Shown here piece after piece: positions 33,527 through 42,127 of a DNA stretch of 52,570 nucleotides (position 1 is its first letter; each line of letters opens with the position of its first letter). Both the position numbers and the translations under genes were made by a program. The DNA comes from JBBKWJ01 sp037968895. GTDB taxonomy: Bacteria; Actinomycetota; Acidimicrobiia; Acidimicrobiales; SZUA-35. The notes under the pieces are model-generated. The model was not told the DNA's origin. It did no database searches and saw nothing but the letters and a program-made list of their open reading frames with translations. Location of the stretch: contig JBBKWJ010000004.1 in NCBI GenBank assembly GCA_037968895.1, positions 1 through 52,570 of the forward strand, given 5' to 3'.

Positions 33527-34831
33527 TCAGCCGACTTCGCTGTGGGTGACTGGCTCTTCGCCCATCCACTCGCGCAACGTGTTCTTGAGCTTGGTCTGTT
33601 GGATGAACAGGTCCTGCTCGGCTGGCTCTTCGCCTGCAGCCTGCGGAGCCTTCAGGAAGAAGCTCAACCACTCTTGTACGCCAGACTGACCAGCACGGGA
33701 TGCGAGGTCCATGAAGAGCGCCAGGTCGAGAACGATTGGTGCGGCGAGAATAGAGTCACGGCACAGGAAGTCGATCTTGATCTGCATGGGATAACCCATC
33801 CAGCCGAAGATGTCGATTGCGTCCCAGCCCTCTTTGTTGTCGCCCCGTGGTGGGTAGTAGTTGATCCGCACGACGTGGTCGATGTTGCCGTAGAGATCGG
33901 GGTATGTGTCTGGCTGGAGAATGCCGTGAAGCACGCCGAGCTTCGACTCTTCCTTGGTCTTGAAGTTGGCTGGGTCGTTGAGGACCTCGCCGTCACGGTT
34001 GCCGAGAATGTTGGTCGAGAACCAACCACGAAGACCGAGCATGCGGGCCTTGAGGCCCGGTGCGATGAGCGTCTTCATGAGGGTCTGACCCGTTTTGAAG
34101 TCTTTGCCCGCGATTGGCACACCACGGGCTGCTGACAGCTCGAGCATGCAGTCAAGGTCAGTCGAGAGGTTCGGTGCGCCGTTTGCGAACGGGACGCCGG
34201 ACTGGAGCGAGGCATAGACGTAGATCTGCGACGGCGAGATGTTTTCGTCGTTGTCTTTGAGGCCCTGCTCGAACGAAGCGACCGTGGCGTGCACGGCGGT
34301 TGGCTGTTGGTAGGCCTCGGTCGAACCACACCAAACCATGACAAGGCGATCGCAGCCATTGTCGGTGCGGAACTTCTCGATGTCGGCCATGAGGGCCATT
34401 GCCTGGTCCCACTTGTTGTCAATCTGCTTGACTCGGGTGCCGGTGATCTGGGAGACCCACTTCTGGTCGAACACGGCCTCCATGGCCGTGATGCCTTCCA
34501 TCTCGGCCGAGATTGGGCCAAGGTCGCGCTCTTCGAGCACGCCGGCAGCGCGAGCGGCTTCGAGTGCGTTTGACGAGAGCGGGTCCCAGCCGCCGAAGAC
34601 GATGTCGTCGAGCGATGCGAGTGGGACGAAGTCATGGATCAGTGGGTCGCGACCCTCGGAGCGCTTGCCGAGGCGAATGTGCGCCATCTGGCTAACAGAG
34701 CCGATCGGAGGCTTGCCCGATGCGCGGGCGGCGAGTACGCCAGCAATGAATGTTGAGGATACGGCGCCCATACCTGGGGTGAGAACACCGAGTTTGCCGG
34801 TTGCAGGCGAGATGTTGAGAGGTTCAGTCAT
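33527..34831 (-). CDS. ino1: Inositol-3-phosphate synthase
   Basis: A 434-residue NAD-dependent synthase converting glucose 6-phosphate to inositol 3-phosphate, the first step to inositol lipids and mycothiol-type thiols. Family markers include GMGAVSSTFIAGVLAAR, the NAD-binding region, GKDFKTGQTLMKTLIAPGL, LRGWFSTNILGNRDGEVL and the C-terminal IKIDFLCRDSILAAPIVLDLALF. It is longer than the mycobacterial enzyme (about 365 residues) but within range. AGGA precedes the ATG. It is divergent from a LysR-type regulator, which may control it through inverted repeats in the shared 73 bp. Confidence 0.95.
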   Translation of the reverse strand: MTEPLNISPATGKLGVLTPGMGAVSSTFIAGVLAARASGKPPIGSVSQMAHIRLGKRSEGRDPLIHDFVPLASLDDIVFGGWDPLSSNALEAARAAGVLEERDLGPISAEMEGITAMEAVFDQKWVSQITGTRVKQIDNKWDQAMALMADIEKFRTDNGCDRLVMVWCGSTEAYQQPTAVHATVASFEQGLKDNDENISPSQIYVYASLQSGVPFANGAPNLSTDLDCMLELSAARGVPIAGKDFKTGQTLMKTLIAPGLKARMLGLRGWFSTNILGNRDGEVLNDPANFKTKEESKLGVLHGILQPDTYPDLYGNIDHVVRINYYPPRGDNKEGWDAIDIFGWMGYPMQIKIDFLCRDSILAAPIVLDLALFMDLASRAGQSGVQEWLSFFLKAPQAAGEEPAEQDLFIQQTKLKNTLREWMGEEPVTHSEVG

Positions 34832-34851
34832 GAAGTAATCCTAAGCAATTC

Positions 34852-34886
34852 GGAACATTGGTTCCATATAATGAAGACATACTTCA
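34852..34886. promoter_or_regulatory. Inverted repeats and -10 element between ino1 and the LysR gene
   Basis: GGAAC-ATTG-GTTCC (34852-34865) and TGAAG-ACATA-CTTCA (34872-34886) flank a perfect TATAAT (34867-34872, plus strand). The second has the dyad shape of LysR sites. They are candidate operators for control of ino1 and self-regulation. Confidence 0.5.
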
Positions 34887-34904
34887 CAATAGGAAAGCTC
34901 CTCC

Positions 34905-35780
34905 ATGGCGTATGAGCCGTTGCATTTGCAGATCACAACACAGCATCTCGACTATCTCGTTGCGGTGTCCGAGCACGAAACCTGGGCGAGGGCGGCAAAA
35001 GCCTGCGGTGTCAGCCCTTCTGCACTGAGCCAAGGCCTGGCCGAACTCGAACGCCGCGTCGGCTTCGGGCTCTTCGACCGAGTTGGTCGAAGGCGAGTGA
35101 TGAGCGCGGGAGCGGACGAAGTATTGGCATACGCCAAGACAGTTGTTGCCCAGACGCACGACTTGGAGCGTTGGGCTGAGGCCAGCAAGACAGGAGAAAC
35201 GGGAGCACTACGGATCGGCATGATTGATGTAGCGGCCGTCAACCACTTCCCTAGTCATTTACGTGCGTTCCGCCAACGGTTCCCGGCGGTAGAGCTACGG
35301 CTCTCAGTTTCCGGCTCATCAGCACTCGTCGATCAGGTTCGAGACGGCGCCCTCGATCTGGCAATCGTCGTCGACCCGATCGAAACACCAGAAGATCTAT
35401 CAATTCAGCCACTTCTCTCCGAGCCGCTCGCCGTGTACGCGCCCGAGGGCCAGCAAAGTCGCCGCCCGGAGAACTGGGGACCTTGGGTCACGTTTCCAGC
35501 GTCGAGTCACAGCCGGGCGTGGGCCAGACAAGAGCTTGCGGCGCTCGGTGCGAGCTTCGAGGTTGTGGCAGAGTCCCATCAGCCTGAGGTCCTGCGGGAA
35601 ATGGTGCGCCTCGGGATGGGCTGGACAGTCTTGCCGATCTCTCAGGCCGAGTCCGGACCTCATCCGCTTGTGCGAGCCCGGCGCCAACCATTGTTCCGAC
35701 GCAAACTCGTGGCTGTCCGCCGTCAAGGCTCACTCCCCCACCCGAACGTCGATCAACTGCTTTCGGCCCTGGTGACCTAA
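34905..35780 (+). CDS. LysR-type transcriptional regulator
   Basis: A 291-residue regulator. The winged helix is at residues 8-66 (LDYLVAVSEHETWARAAKACGVSPSALSQGLAELERRVG) followed by a LysR substrate-binding domain (ALRIGMIDVAAVNHFPSHLRAFRQRFPAVELRLS). Its effector cannot be read from the sequence. AGGAAAG precedes the ATG. It is divergent from ino1, and the usual LysR logic suggests ino1 as a target. The stop overlaps by 4 bases the stop of a truncated convergent gene. Confidence 0.9.
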   Translation: MAYEPLHLQITTQHLDYLVAVSEHETWARAAKACGVSPSALSQGLAELERRVGFGLFDRVGRRRVMSAGADEVLAYAKTVVAQTHDLERWAEASKTGETGALRIGMIDVAAVNHFPSHLRAFRQRFPAVELRLSVSGSSALVDQVRDGALDLAIVVDPIETPEDLSIQPLLSEPLAVYAPEGQQSRRPENWGPWVTFPASSHSRAWARQELAALGASFEVVAESHQPEVLREMVRLGMGWTVLPISQAESGPHPLVRARRQPLFRRKLVAVRRQGSLPHPNVDQLLSALVT

Positions 35781-35911
35781 CGATCAATCCACTCGGTGAC
35801 GTCGAGGTGCACGGAGCCAGAATCAATACGGGCCAAGCATTCCCGAACGATTGCGCTCTGATCGGCGTCAGTGTCGATTACGTGCGATTCGAACTCGTCA
35901 ACGTCAGCAAA
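35777..35911 (-). pseudogene. C-terminal remnant of a gene truncated at the RAYT boundary
   Basis: About 44 codons remain: FADVDEFESHV, then IDTDADQSAIVRECLARID and SVHLDVTEWIDR, ending at a TAG that overlaps the LysR stop. The overlap of convergent stops, common in this window, suggests a once-real gene. The sequence weakly recalls the C-terminus of small P-loop kinases, where a His/Asp-Thr-Asp stretch is followed by a helix, but this is not firm. Upstream, the frame runs into the left palindrome of the RAYT unit, so the 5' part is missing or displaced. Confidence 0.5.
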
Positions 35912-35912
35912 T

Positions 35913-35935
35913 GTACACGTACCTGGTACGTGTAC
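35913..35935. repeat. REP-like palindrome, left of the RAYT gene
   Basis: GTACACGTACC (35913-35923) and GGTACGTGTAC (35925-35935) are perfect inverted arms around a single T. It matches the right-hand palindrome at 20 of 23 positions in the same orientation. Confidence 0.85.
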
Positions 35936-35990
35936 TTTTGGTTTGGCACCCCAACGCGAATTTGACTGTCGGGGGTCATCACTACTGTGT

Positions 35991-36905
35991 ATGAGCATGG
36001 GAAAACGACCAAGACACGATGAACCCGGCTCGTGGCACCACGTAGCCAATCGTGGAGCCCGAAAACAGCAGACGTTTTTCAACGCATCCGACTGTCGCCT
36101 CTTTCTATACCTACTCGCCGAGGCCCGGCGGCGATTCGGCCTTGAGACCCATGCCTTCTGTCTCATGGGCAATCACTACCACCTGCTCGTCCACAGCCCG
36201 AGCGGCGCGCTTTCGCCCGCGATGCAAATGATCGGTACAAATTACACAAGGCGTTTCAACCGGCGGCATGGTTTCGACGGGCCGCTCTTTAAGGCCGCTT
36301 TCTGGTCGAATCGAATCACAACCGACAGCTACTTGCTTGAGGCATCCCGATACATCCACAACAACCCCAAGGATCTTCGACCAATTGTTCATCCAGCTAG
36401 CTATTGCTGGTCAAGCCTTCGCTCCTACGGAAACCTCGGGCCGAAGCCTGGTTTCCTTTCGATTGACGTGATCAAGGGCATCGGTGGCGGAACTGCTGCC
36501 TACCGTCGTTTTGTCGATACGGGTCGCAACGGGCACCCATCAGCCTGCGACGCGGGTTCAACGCCATACTCGGGTCCAGCTGATTGGACCCCTGGGCGCC
36601 TCATCGCTCCTTCCGGAGGACCCACAGAGATTCGCCTTACCGACATCGACCGACGCGTTGCCAGCATTTCGGGGATACCAATCGAAGTTGTCTCACAGGG
36701 CGGTCGGGGCGCTGAGGATCTCGGGCGACTACTGGCGGTCAGTATCTCCCTGGACCTCACCGGCGCACCCACCGATGCGATAAGTCGTCACTACAGTTTT
36801 CCGACGGCTAATGCGCTGCGGGCGGCGTTGCGCAGAAACACTGAGCTGATGACGAGCGAGCGCTTTACAGCGATTCATGCCCAAGCGATCCAGGCCCTCG
36901 AATAG
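35991..36905 (+). CDS. REP-associated tyrosine transposase (RAYT, IS200-like Y1)
   Basis: A protein of about 304 residues with the TnpA_REP/Y1 transposase domain. The metal-binding HUH motif is in CLMGNHYHLLVHSP and the catalytic Tyr in EASRYIHNNPKDL; RPRHDEPGSWHHVANRGARKQ opens the domain. The C-terminal region is helical, possibly a DNA-binding domain of DnaA-C type. Such enzymes cut single-stranded REP hairpins. Starts at 35991 or 35997 (both ATG), no clear ribosome-binding site. Its TAG stop overlaps the right palindrome. It appears intact. Confidence 0.88.
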   Translation: MSMGKRPRHDEPGSWHHVANRGARKQQTFFNASDCRLFLYLLAEARRRFGLETHAFCLMGNHYHLLVHSPSGALSPAMQMIGTNYTRRFNRRHGFDGPLFKAAFWSNRITTDSYLLEASRYIHNNPKDLRPIVHPASYCWSSLRSYGNLGPKPGFLSIDVIKGIGGGTAAYRRFVDTGRNGHPSACDAGSTPYSGPADWTPGRLIAPSGGPTEIRLTDIDRRVASISGIPIEVVSQGGRGAEDLGRLLAVSISLDLTGAPTDAISRHYSFPTANALRAALRRNTELMTSERFTAIHAQAIQALE

Positions 36906-36927
36906 TACAGGTACCAGGTACGTGAAC
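36905..36927. repeat. REP-like palindrome, right of the RAYT gene
   Basis: GTACAGGTACC (36905-36915) and GGTACGTGAAC (36917-36927) form an imperfect hairpin (two mismatches); flanking AATAGT/ACTATT extends the stem to 36901-36931. It overlaps the stops of both the RAYT gene and azlD. Confidence 0.8.
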
Positions 36928-37244
36928 TATTCGGTAACCGCAGCAACAGCGAAGAGGACGGCCATTCCTACGGCGAGGATAAAGATCAAGTTCTTCTTCA
37001 CGCGAGCCGCTATGGCTGCCGCCAGGAGCGCAGCAACCTTATCGAGCTCGAGCCCTCCCGCCGACGGATCCGCCGCCAACGTCACGACCATGGCCGAAAG
37101 CACCGCAGCCGGCACCTGACGCAAGAGCCGCTCCACTATTGGCGGCATCCTCGAATCGGCCAGCGCCAATATGGGCCCGGCTCTCATGATGTACGTGCCG
37201 ACTCCGACCGTCAGCACGACAACCAGTCCAAGCCACAAACTCAT
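36927..37244 (-). CDS. azlD: AzlD-family branched-chain amino acid transport protein
   Basis: A 105-residue membrane protein with hydrophobic segments at residues 4-22, 44-60 and 71-103. The N-terminal GTYIMRAGPILAL and the RQVPAAVLSAMVV region are typical of AzlD, the small partner of AzlC in exporters of branched-chain amino acids or azaleucine. It overlaps azlC by 4 bases (ATGA). The stop lies within the right palindrome of the RAYT unit, so the last residues may have been altered by that element. Confidence 0.9.
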   Translation of the reverse strand: MSLWLGLVVVLTVGVGTYIMRAGPILALADSRMPPIVERLLRQVPAAVLSAMVVTLAADPSAGGLELDKVAALLAAAIAARVKKNLIFILAVGMAVLFAVAAVTE

Positions 37245-37927
37245 TTGTCGAGCCGATCAGCCAGCGCGCCCGCAATCACGCCGCACACACCACCGACAAC
37301 AATGCTGAGTTTGTTTGGCAAGCCGATCGTGGCATAGCACGCCAACGACCCGACCAAGATCGCCACCACATGGGATCGTCTGGCAACGCCCATGATGACG
37401 AGGCCAGCAAACATGACGGCCGGAGCAAAGTCGAGCCGCCAGCTCAGGGGAATCGAGCCGCCGAACTTCACGCCAAGCGCAACAGAAATGTTCCACCCAG
37501 TGAAGAACACTGCGGCGCACGTTAAGTAGTAGCGCCGAAAGTCTTCCGGTTCATCCTCGGCTCGCAGAATAACCATGGCGAAAACTTGATCAATCAAGAA
37601 GTGCGGTGCGATCCACCGCATCCAGCGAGGCTGATTCTTGAACGCTGGAGCCATCGCCATTGAGTACATGACATGGCGAGAGTTGATCACCAAACCGGCC
37701 ACAATCGCGGCCCACCACGAAGTAGCCCCCGCAATCGAGATGACCGCCAGTTGGGCGGCGCCTGCAAACATCACGACTGAGCTGAGCCAGCCGGCAGCCA
37801 GCGGCAGTTCGGCTGTTGTTGCTGCAAGCCCAACGATGAACGCGAACGGAATCGCGGGACTGAACAGAACCAGTGCCGCCGGCAATGCTGTGGGGTCAGG
37901 TCGAAGCCGGTACAGCAGACTGCTCAC
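37241..37927 (-). CDS. azlC: AzlC-family branched-chain amino acid permease
   Basis: A 228-residue polytopic protein with the AzlC signature: PFAFIVGLAATTAELPLAAGWLSSVVMFAGAAQLAVISI, then NSRHVMYSMAMAPAF and FLIDQVFAMVI. With AzlD it forms a two-part amino-acid exporter in the membrane. The GTG start at 37927 overlaps the stop of the upstream SRPBCC-like gene. Substrate is inferred from family only. Confidence 0.92.
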   Translation of the reverse strand: MSSLLYRLRPDPTALPAALVLFSPAIPFAFIVGLAATTAELPLAAGWLSSVVMFAGAAQLAVISIAGATSWWAAIVAGLVINSRHVMYSMAMAPAFKNQPRWMRWIAPHFLIDQVFAMVILRAEDEPEDFRRYYLTCAAVFFTGWNISVALGVKFGGSIPLSWRLDFAPAVMFAGLVIMGVARRSHVVAILVGSLACYATIGLPNKLSIVVGGVCGVIAGALADRLDK

Positions 37928-38283
37928 GCCGCACCAAACTCACGATGCAACGCCCGCTGAACTTCACCTTCGATCTTGCCACCGGCCAGAGCCAGAAACG
38001 GTCCAGCTAAGCCGAAGAAGCCCTTTCCCCGCAGGTCAAGAGTCACCGAGAGCAACGAACCGGGCACACGTGGCCGCAGCTCAACGACGCCATTCGCTCG
38101 AAATGTCCCGCCCTCAACCTCCAACAGCCACAGATCGCCGCTCGGCACAACAGTTGCGGTTACATCGTCATCAGTCGTGAACCAGCGAACGACCTCGCTC
38201 GGCTCGAGCGCGATCTCGTTGAGCCGGGTACGCACAGCGGACTCTTCGGTGGCCACTGCCACCGTAAATTGATGATGCGACAT
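37924..38283 (-). CDS. Small SRPBCC-like protein, unknown function
   Basis: A 119-residue protein whose strands VVRWFTTDDDVTATV, LWLLEVEGGTFRANGVVELRPRVPGSLLSVTLDLRG and the long C-terminal helix LALAGGKIEGEVQRALHREF resemble START/SRPBCC or DUF2505-type lipid-binding proteins. No active-site motif is apparent. It lies between miaB and azlC; its ATG overlaps the miaB stop by one base (TAATG) and its stop overlaps azlC, so all are probably co-transcribed. Confidence 0.65.
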   Translation of the reverse strand: MSHHQFTVAVATEESAVRTRLNEIALEPSEVVRWFTTDDDVTATVVPSGDLWLLEVEGGTFRANGVVELRPRVPGSLLSVTLDLRGKGFFGLAGPFLALAGGKIEGEVQRALHREFGAA

Positions 38284-39698
38284 TACGACGCCGCAGACAC
38301 AGACAGACGAGTTACGTGCTTGGCTCGTCGTGTGACCTCGACCAGCTCACCTCGCAAGAACCGCGTCGTTGCTTCGGTGATCTTGACTTTTACGAACGTT
38401 CCAGGCTTTAACGGCGCCGACTTGAAGTGCACAAGTTGGTTCTCTGGGGTGCGGCCGTTCATAACATCGGGGTCACGCTTTGACGGGCCCTCGACGAGAA
38501 GCTCCTCAATCAAGCCGACCTTCGCCTCGTGTTTGCGAATGGACGAGCGCTGCAGGACGACGGCCAGACGCTCGTACCGATCTTTCGTCACCTCGGCGGG
38601 GACGAACTCGTCGACGAGTTCAGCCGCCTCTGTACCGGGCCGAGGTGAGTAGATAAACGTGTAGGCCGCATCGAACTCAGCTTCGGCCGCGATCTCGAGA
38701 GTCCGGACGAAGTCTTCTTCGGTCTCACCAGGAAAGCCGATGATGATGTCGGTGGTGATCGAGACGCCAGGCATCGTGGCCCGAGCCGCTGCGACCTTCT
38801 CTAAGAAACGTTTGCCGGTATATCCGCGATGCATCGCGGCGAGGATGCGGTCCGATCCCGACTGCAACGGAAAATGTAGATGCGGCATGACGGCGTCAGT
38901 CTCGGCCATCGCATCGAAGACGTCTTGGGTCATGTCTTTCGGGTGCGGGCTCATGTAGCGAACACGGCGGATGCCATCGACACGCCCAACCGCTCGGAGA
39001 AGGTTGTCGAACTGGGGACGAAGCCGGATGTCTTCGCCTGCCTTGCGTGCCGCGATCGAGAGGTCACGCCCGTAGGAGTTGACGTTTTGGCCAAGCAGGG
39101 TGATCTCAGTGACGCCTTGACTCGCAAGCCGCTCCACCTCGTCGACGATCTCGGCGAACGGGCGGGAAATCTCTCGGCCCCGAACCGCAGGCACGATGCA
39201 GAACGCGCACTTGTTGTCGCAGCCAATTTGGATCGTTACCCACGCGGCGTAGTCAGTCTCGCGCCGCACCGGAAGGGCGGATGGGAACAGCGAATGCTCG
39301 TCAAGCACGGCCTCTTCCCAGATCTCGAGGACAGGACCACTTTCACGAGCCTCAGCCATGAGTTCGGTTGCTCGGTGCACGTTGTGCGTGCCGAGCACAA
39401 CGTCGACATGGCCTGCCCGCTGCTGGATCAGGTCGCGGTCTTTCTGGGCCAGGCACCCGCCGACCACGATCTGAAGATCGGGATTCGCCTCTTTCAGGAC
39501 CTTCAGATTGCCGAGCGCTCCGTAGAGCTTGTTGTCGGCGTTTTCCCTGATGCAGCACGTATTGAGCACCACAACGTCAGCCTGATCGGCGTCGTCGGTT
39601 GACTCGTAGCCGTCGGCCTCGAGCAGGCCAGCAAGCCGCTCGGAGTCATGCTCATTCATCTGGCACCCGTAGGTGCGCACCAGGTATCGCTTGCTCAC
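38283..39698 (-). CDS. miaB: tRNA-2-methylthio-N6-dimethylallyladenosine synthase
   Basis: A 471-residue radical-SAM methylthiotransferase that completes the ms2i6A37 modification initiated by MiaA. The N-terminal domain starts RTYGCQMNEHDSERL and supplies three cluster cysteines, with NTCCIREN following. The radical-SAM cluster motif is CDNKCAFCIVP. A C-terminal TRAM domain ends the protein (LLVEGPSKRDPDVMNGRTPENQLVHF). The GTG start at 39698 leads directly into the conserved beginning; ribosome-binding site is weak. Confidence 0.96.
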   Translation of the reverse strand: MSKRYLVRTYGCQMNEHDSERLAGLLEADGYESTDDADQADVVVLNTCCIRENADNKLYGALGNLKVLKEANPDLQIVVGGCLAQKDRDLIQQRAGHVDVVLGTHNVHRATELMAEARESGPVLEIWEEAVLDEHSLFPSALPVRRETDYAAWVTIQIGCDNKCAFCIVPAVRGREISRPFAEIVDEVERLASQGVTEITLLGQNVNSYGRDLSIAARKAGEDIRLRPQFDNLLRAVGRVDGIRRVRYMSPHPKDMTQDVFDAMAETDAVMPHLHFPLQSGSDRILAAMHRGYTGKRFLEKVAAARATMPGVSITTDIIIGFPGETEEDFVRTLEIAAEAEFDAAYTFIYSPRPGTEAAELVDEFVPAEVTKDRYERLAVVLQRSSIRKHEAKVGLIEELLVEGPSKRDPDVMNGRTPENQLVHFKSAPLKPGTFVKVKITEATTRFLRGELVEVTRRAKHVTRLSVSAAS

Positions 39699-39752
39699 CC
39701 AACCAGGCTAGAGCTGACAATCGATTCGCGCTCGGTGTGGAAGGATGTGCCA

Positions 39753-40580
39753 ATGGACTCACCCCTCGCCAACAAGGTCGCCATCGTGACCGGCACCAGC
39801 TCTCCGACGGGTATCGGGCGTGCCACAGCACTCGAACTCGCCCGGCACGGCGCATCGCTCATCATCACCGATTTGGCCGTCGAGGGTGCCGATGGATCGG
39901 TTGGCACGAATGCGGCGCCGATGCGCGAGCTGGCGTCAGAGATTCGAGCCCTCGGCGGCACCTGCGCCGTCTTCGACGTCGATGTCACCGATCGTTTGGC
40001 TATCAATCGATGTGTTGAACAGGTGGTCAATGAACATGGCGGCGTTGACATTCTGGTCAACAACGCCGGCAGCACGGTCGGCGCGCTTCCTTTCCTTGAC
40101 ATCGAATCAACTCACTGGGATCTCAGCTTTCGCATCAACCTCAAGGGCACGGCCGAGTTCTGCCAAGCCGTGATTCCATCCATGCTCAGCCGCGGTGGCG
40201 GTTCGATTATCAACAATGCCTCGACTGCTGGACTCGGCGCCGAGGCGGGCTTTGGCGCATATAACGCGACGAAGCACGCCGTAGTCGGCCTCACGAAAAC
40301 GATTGCTGCCGAGTTCGGACCAAATGGGATTACCTGCAACGCCGTATGCCCCGGCTACATAGCCACCGACATGCACACAGAAGCGACGAAGCGGCTAGCG
40401 ACTGAGGCTGGAGTATCGGTCGAGGAGATGGCACGACGTCGATATGAGGGCGTTGCGGCCAGGCGGGCCGGGACCCCTGCCGAAGTCGCAGCGCTAATTG
40501 CGTTTCTCGCAGGCCCAGGCGCCCGTTACATCAACGGCTCGGCGATACCCATCTCAGGCGGCACGCCCGTCGGGCTCTAA
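39753..40580 (+). CDS. Short-chain dehydrogenase/reductase
   Basis: A 275-residue SDR oxidoreductase. The cofactor loop is TGTSSPTGIGRATALELA, with NNAG in the fourth strand, Ser in NASTAGLG, and the YxxxK pair in YNATKHAVVG. The C-terminus YINGSAIPISGGTPVGL is the usual SDR end. GGAAGGA precedes the ATG at 39753. Substrate and NAD/NADP preference cannot be determined. It is divergent from miaB and followed closely by a methyltransferase on the same strand. Confidence 0.9.
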   Translation: MDSPLANKVAIVTGTSSPTGIGRATALELARHGASLIITDLAVEGADGSVGTNAAPMRELASEIRALGGTCAVFDVDVTDRLAINRCVEQVVNEHGGVDILVNNAGSTVGALPFLDIESTHWDLSFRINLKGTAEFCQAVIPSMLSRGGGSIINNASTAGLGAEAGFGAYNATKHAVVGLTKTIAAEFGPNGITCNAVCPGYIATDMHTEATKRLATEAGVSVEEMARRRYEGVAARRAGTPAEVAALIAFLAGPGARYINGSAIPISGGTPVGL

Positions 40581-40628
40581 GCCATCAATTCGGTGCGATT
40601 GAGTCACAGAATGTGCAAAGGTGCTCGG

Positions 40629-41384
40629 GTGGAGACTCCTGACTATCGCTCGTGGCCAGACGAACATCTCAAGCCGTCGATTGCGGCCGTGTACGACCGA
40701 GGCCTGCCGAGTAGCCATGACGGTGAAGCGATTGATCGGACCGCCAGTCTCCTCGCCGAACTTGCGAATGGAGGCAAGGCCGTCGAGTTCGCAGTCGGCA
40801 CGGGTCGCATCGCACTCCCCTTATCCCAACTCGGTACGACGGTCCTAGGCATTGACTTCTCAGAACCAATGGTCGCGGAGCTCGCCAAGAAGAACGGGGC
40901 CGATCAGGTAGCGGTGACAGTCGGCAGCATGACTGAGACCGTTGTATGCGACGACGCCTCTCTTGTGTACCTCGTCTTCAACACAATTGGGAACGTCAAG
41001 ACCCAAGAAGAACAGGTTGCAGTGTTCCGCAACGCCGCATCTCATCTCGTTCCCGGCGGTCGCTTTCTGATCGAAGTCATCGTCCCAGGGCTGCACCAGC
41101 TCTCCCCCGCCGAGCGAATCCGCCCTTTCGACGTATCGCCGAACCACCTCGGGTTCGACGAATACGTCGACCTCACAAATCAGATTCTAATTTCGCATCA
41201 CTACTACATCGACGGCAACAAGGCTCGAACAGTCGCCGGGTCGTTTCGCTACGTATGGCCATCCGAGCTCGACCTGATGGCCCAACTCGCAGGCATGACG
41301 CTTGAGAGCCGCTGGGCGGGGTGGAATCGTGAGCCATTCACCGACGACTCGCCCTCGCACGTGTCGGTGTGGCGAAAGCTCTAA
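40629..41384 (+). CDS. Class I SAM-dependent methyltransferase
   Basis: About 251 residues with a Rossmann methyltransferase core: motif I VEFAVGTGRIALPLSQLG, motif II VLGIDFSEPM, then VYLVFNTIGNVKTQEEQ and HLVPGGRFLIEVIVPG. The GTG at 40629 is chosen because AAAGG lies just upstream and because upstream sequence lacks family character; ATG 40611 is an alternative. It is separated from the SDR by about 50 bases. Substrate unknown. Confidence 0.8.
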   Translation: METPDYRSWPDEHLKPSIAAVYDRGLPSSHDGEAIDRTASLLAELANGGKAVEFAVGTGRIALPLSQLGTTVLGIDFSEPMVAELAKKNGADQVAVTVGSMTETVVCDDASLVYLVFNTIGNVKTQEEQVAVFRNAASHLVPGGRFLIEVIVPGLHQLSPAERIRPFDVSPNHLGFDEYVDLTNQILISHHYYIDGNKARTVAGSFRYVWPSELDLMAQLAGMTLESRWAGWNREPFTDDSPSHVSVWRKL

Positions 41385-41394
41385 CCGGTTGCGA

Positions 41395-42099
41395 CTATGA
41401 ACTGCTGCTGGCGTAGGCGGGCCTGGCCGCAGCATTGCCAATGACGATCGCAACGTCTTGACGGATAAGTGAAGCCGGAATTGTGTCATCACCACTGATT
41501 AATCGACCGAGCACATCGGCTTTGCCCTCACCCCTGGCCAGCCACACTATTCGCCGGCCCGTATTGATGAAGTCGGCCGTCAGCGTGAGGCGGCGAGATC
41601 CGTTATAAACAATCGACTGTCCGACGACTCCGCCCTCCTGCGTAAGCAGCGGATCGCCAGGGACTAGCGACGCCGTATGGCCATCGTCTCCGATGCCTAG
41701 GTGAACTAGGTCGATACGACCGTCGCTGCACAGCCCAACTAGCTCGGTTCCAAAACGATTGAGCGCATCATCACTGACTACGCCGTTCGCGTCAGCCTCG
41801 TCGACCGGCATCGAGTGCCACCGTGCACCTTTCGACCCGAAGGCTTCCATCTGTGCCGTGAGATTTCGTTCACCCGAGTCAGCGGGAGCCAAACGTTCGT
41901 CGACCTGAATAAATACCAGCTTCGTCCATGGCAGCTTGCGAGTCGCCAACTCAGTAAACACGGGCACCGGAGTTGTCGATCCACTCAATGCGATAACGCA
42001 GACCCCCCTTGCGTTCACGGAGTTCGTGATCGTGGTTGCCATCACGTCGGCTGCGCGCGACACCCAGCGGTCGTCGTCAACAAACTCGATCATGAGCAT
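41395..42099 (-). CDS. pgl: 6-phosphogluconolactonase
   Basis: A 234-residue hydrolase of the pentose phosphate pathway. Family pattern: IALSGSTTPVPVFTEL, VFIQVDERLAPADSGERN, HLGIGDDGHTASLVPGDPLL and RRLTLTADFINTGRRIVWLARGEGKADVL. AGGAG precedes the ATG at 42099. It sits in the run zwf, glucokinase, pgl, converting 6-phosphogluconolactone, the zwf product, to 6-phosphogluconate. Confidence 0.95.
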   Translation of the reverse strand: MLMIEFVDDDRWVSRAADVMATTITNSVNARGVCVIALSGSTTPVPVFTELATRKLPWTKLVFIQVDERLAPADSGERNLTAQMEAFGSKGARWHSMPVDEADANGVVSDDALNRFGTELVGLCSDGRIDLVHLGIGDDGHTASLVPGDPLLTQEGGVVGQSIVYNGSRRLTLTADFINTGRRIVWLARGEGKADVLGRLISGDDTIPASLIRQDVAIVIGNAAARPAYASSSS

Positions 42100-42127
42100 G
42101 GGGCTTACTCCTCAACGGCTAGCGGCG

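Larger units (their letters stand above)
35913..36927 (+). mobile_element. RAYT unit bracketed by two REP-like palindromes
   Basis: One IS200-like Y1 transposase gene lies between two similar 23-nt palindromes. The unit sits exactly between the end of azlD and a truncated gene. Its ends resemble the REP elements that RAYT proteins recognise. Confidence 0.7.
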
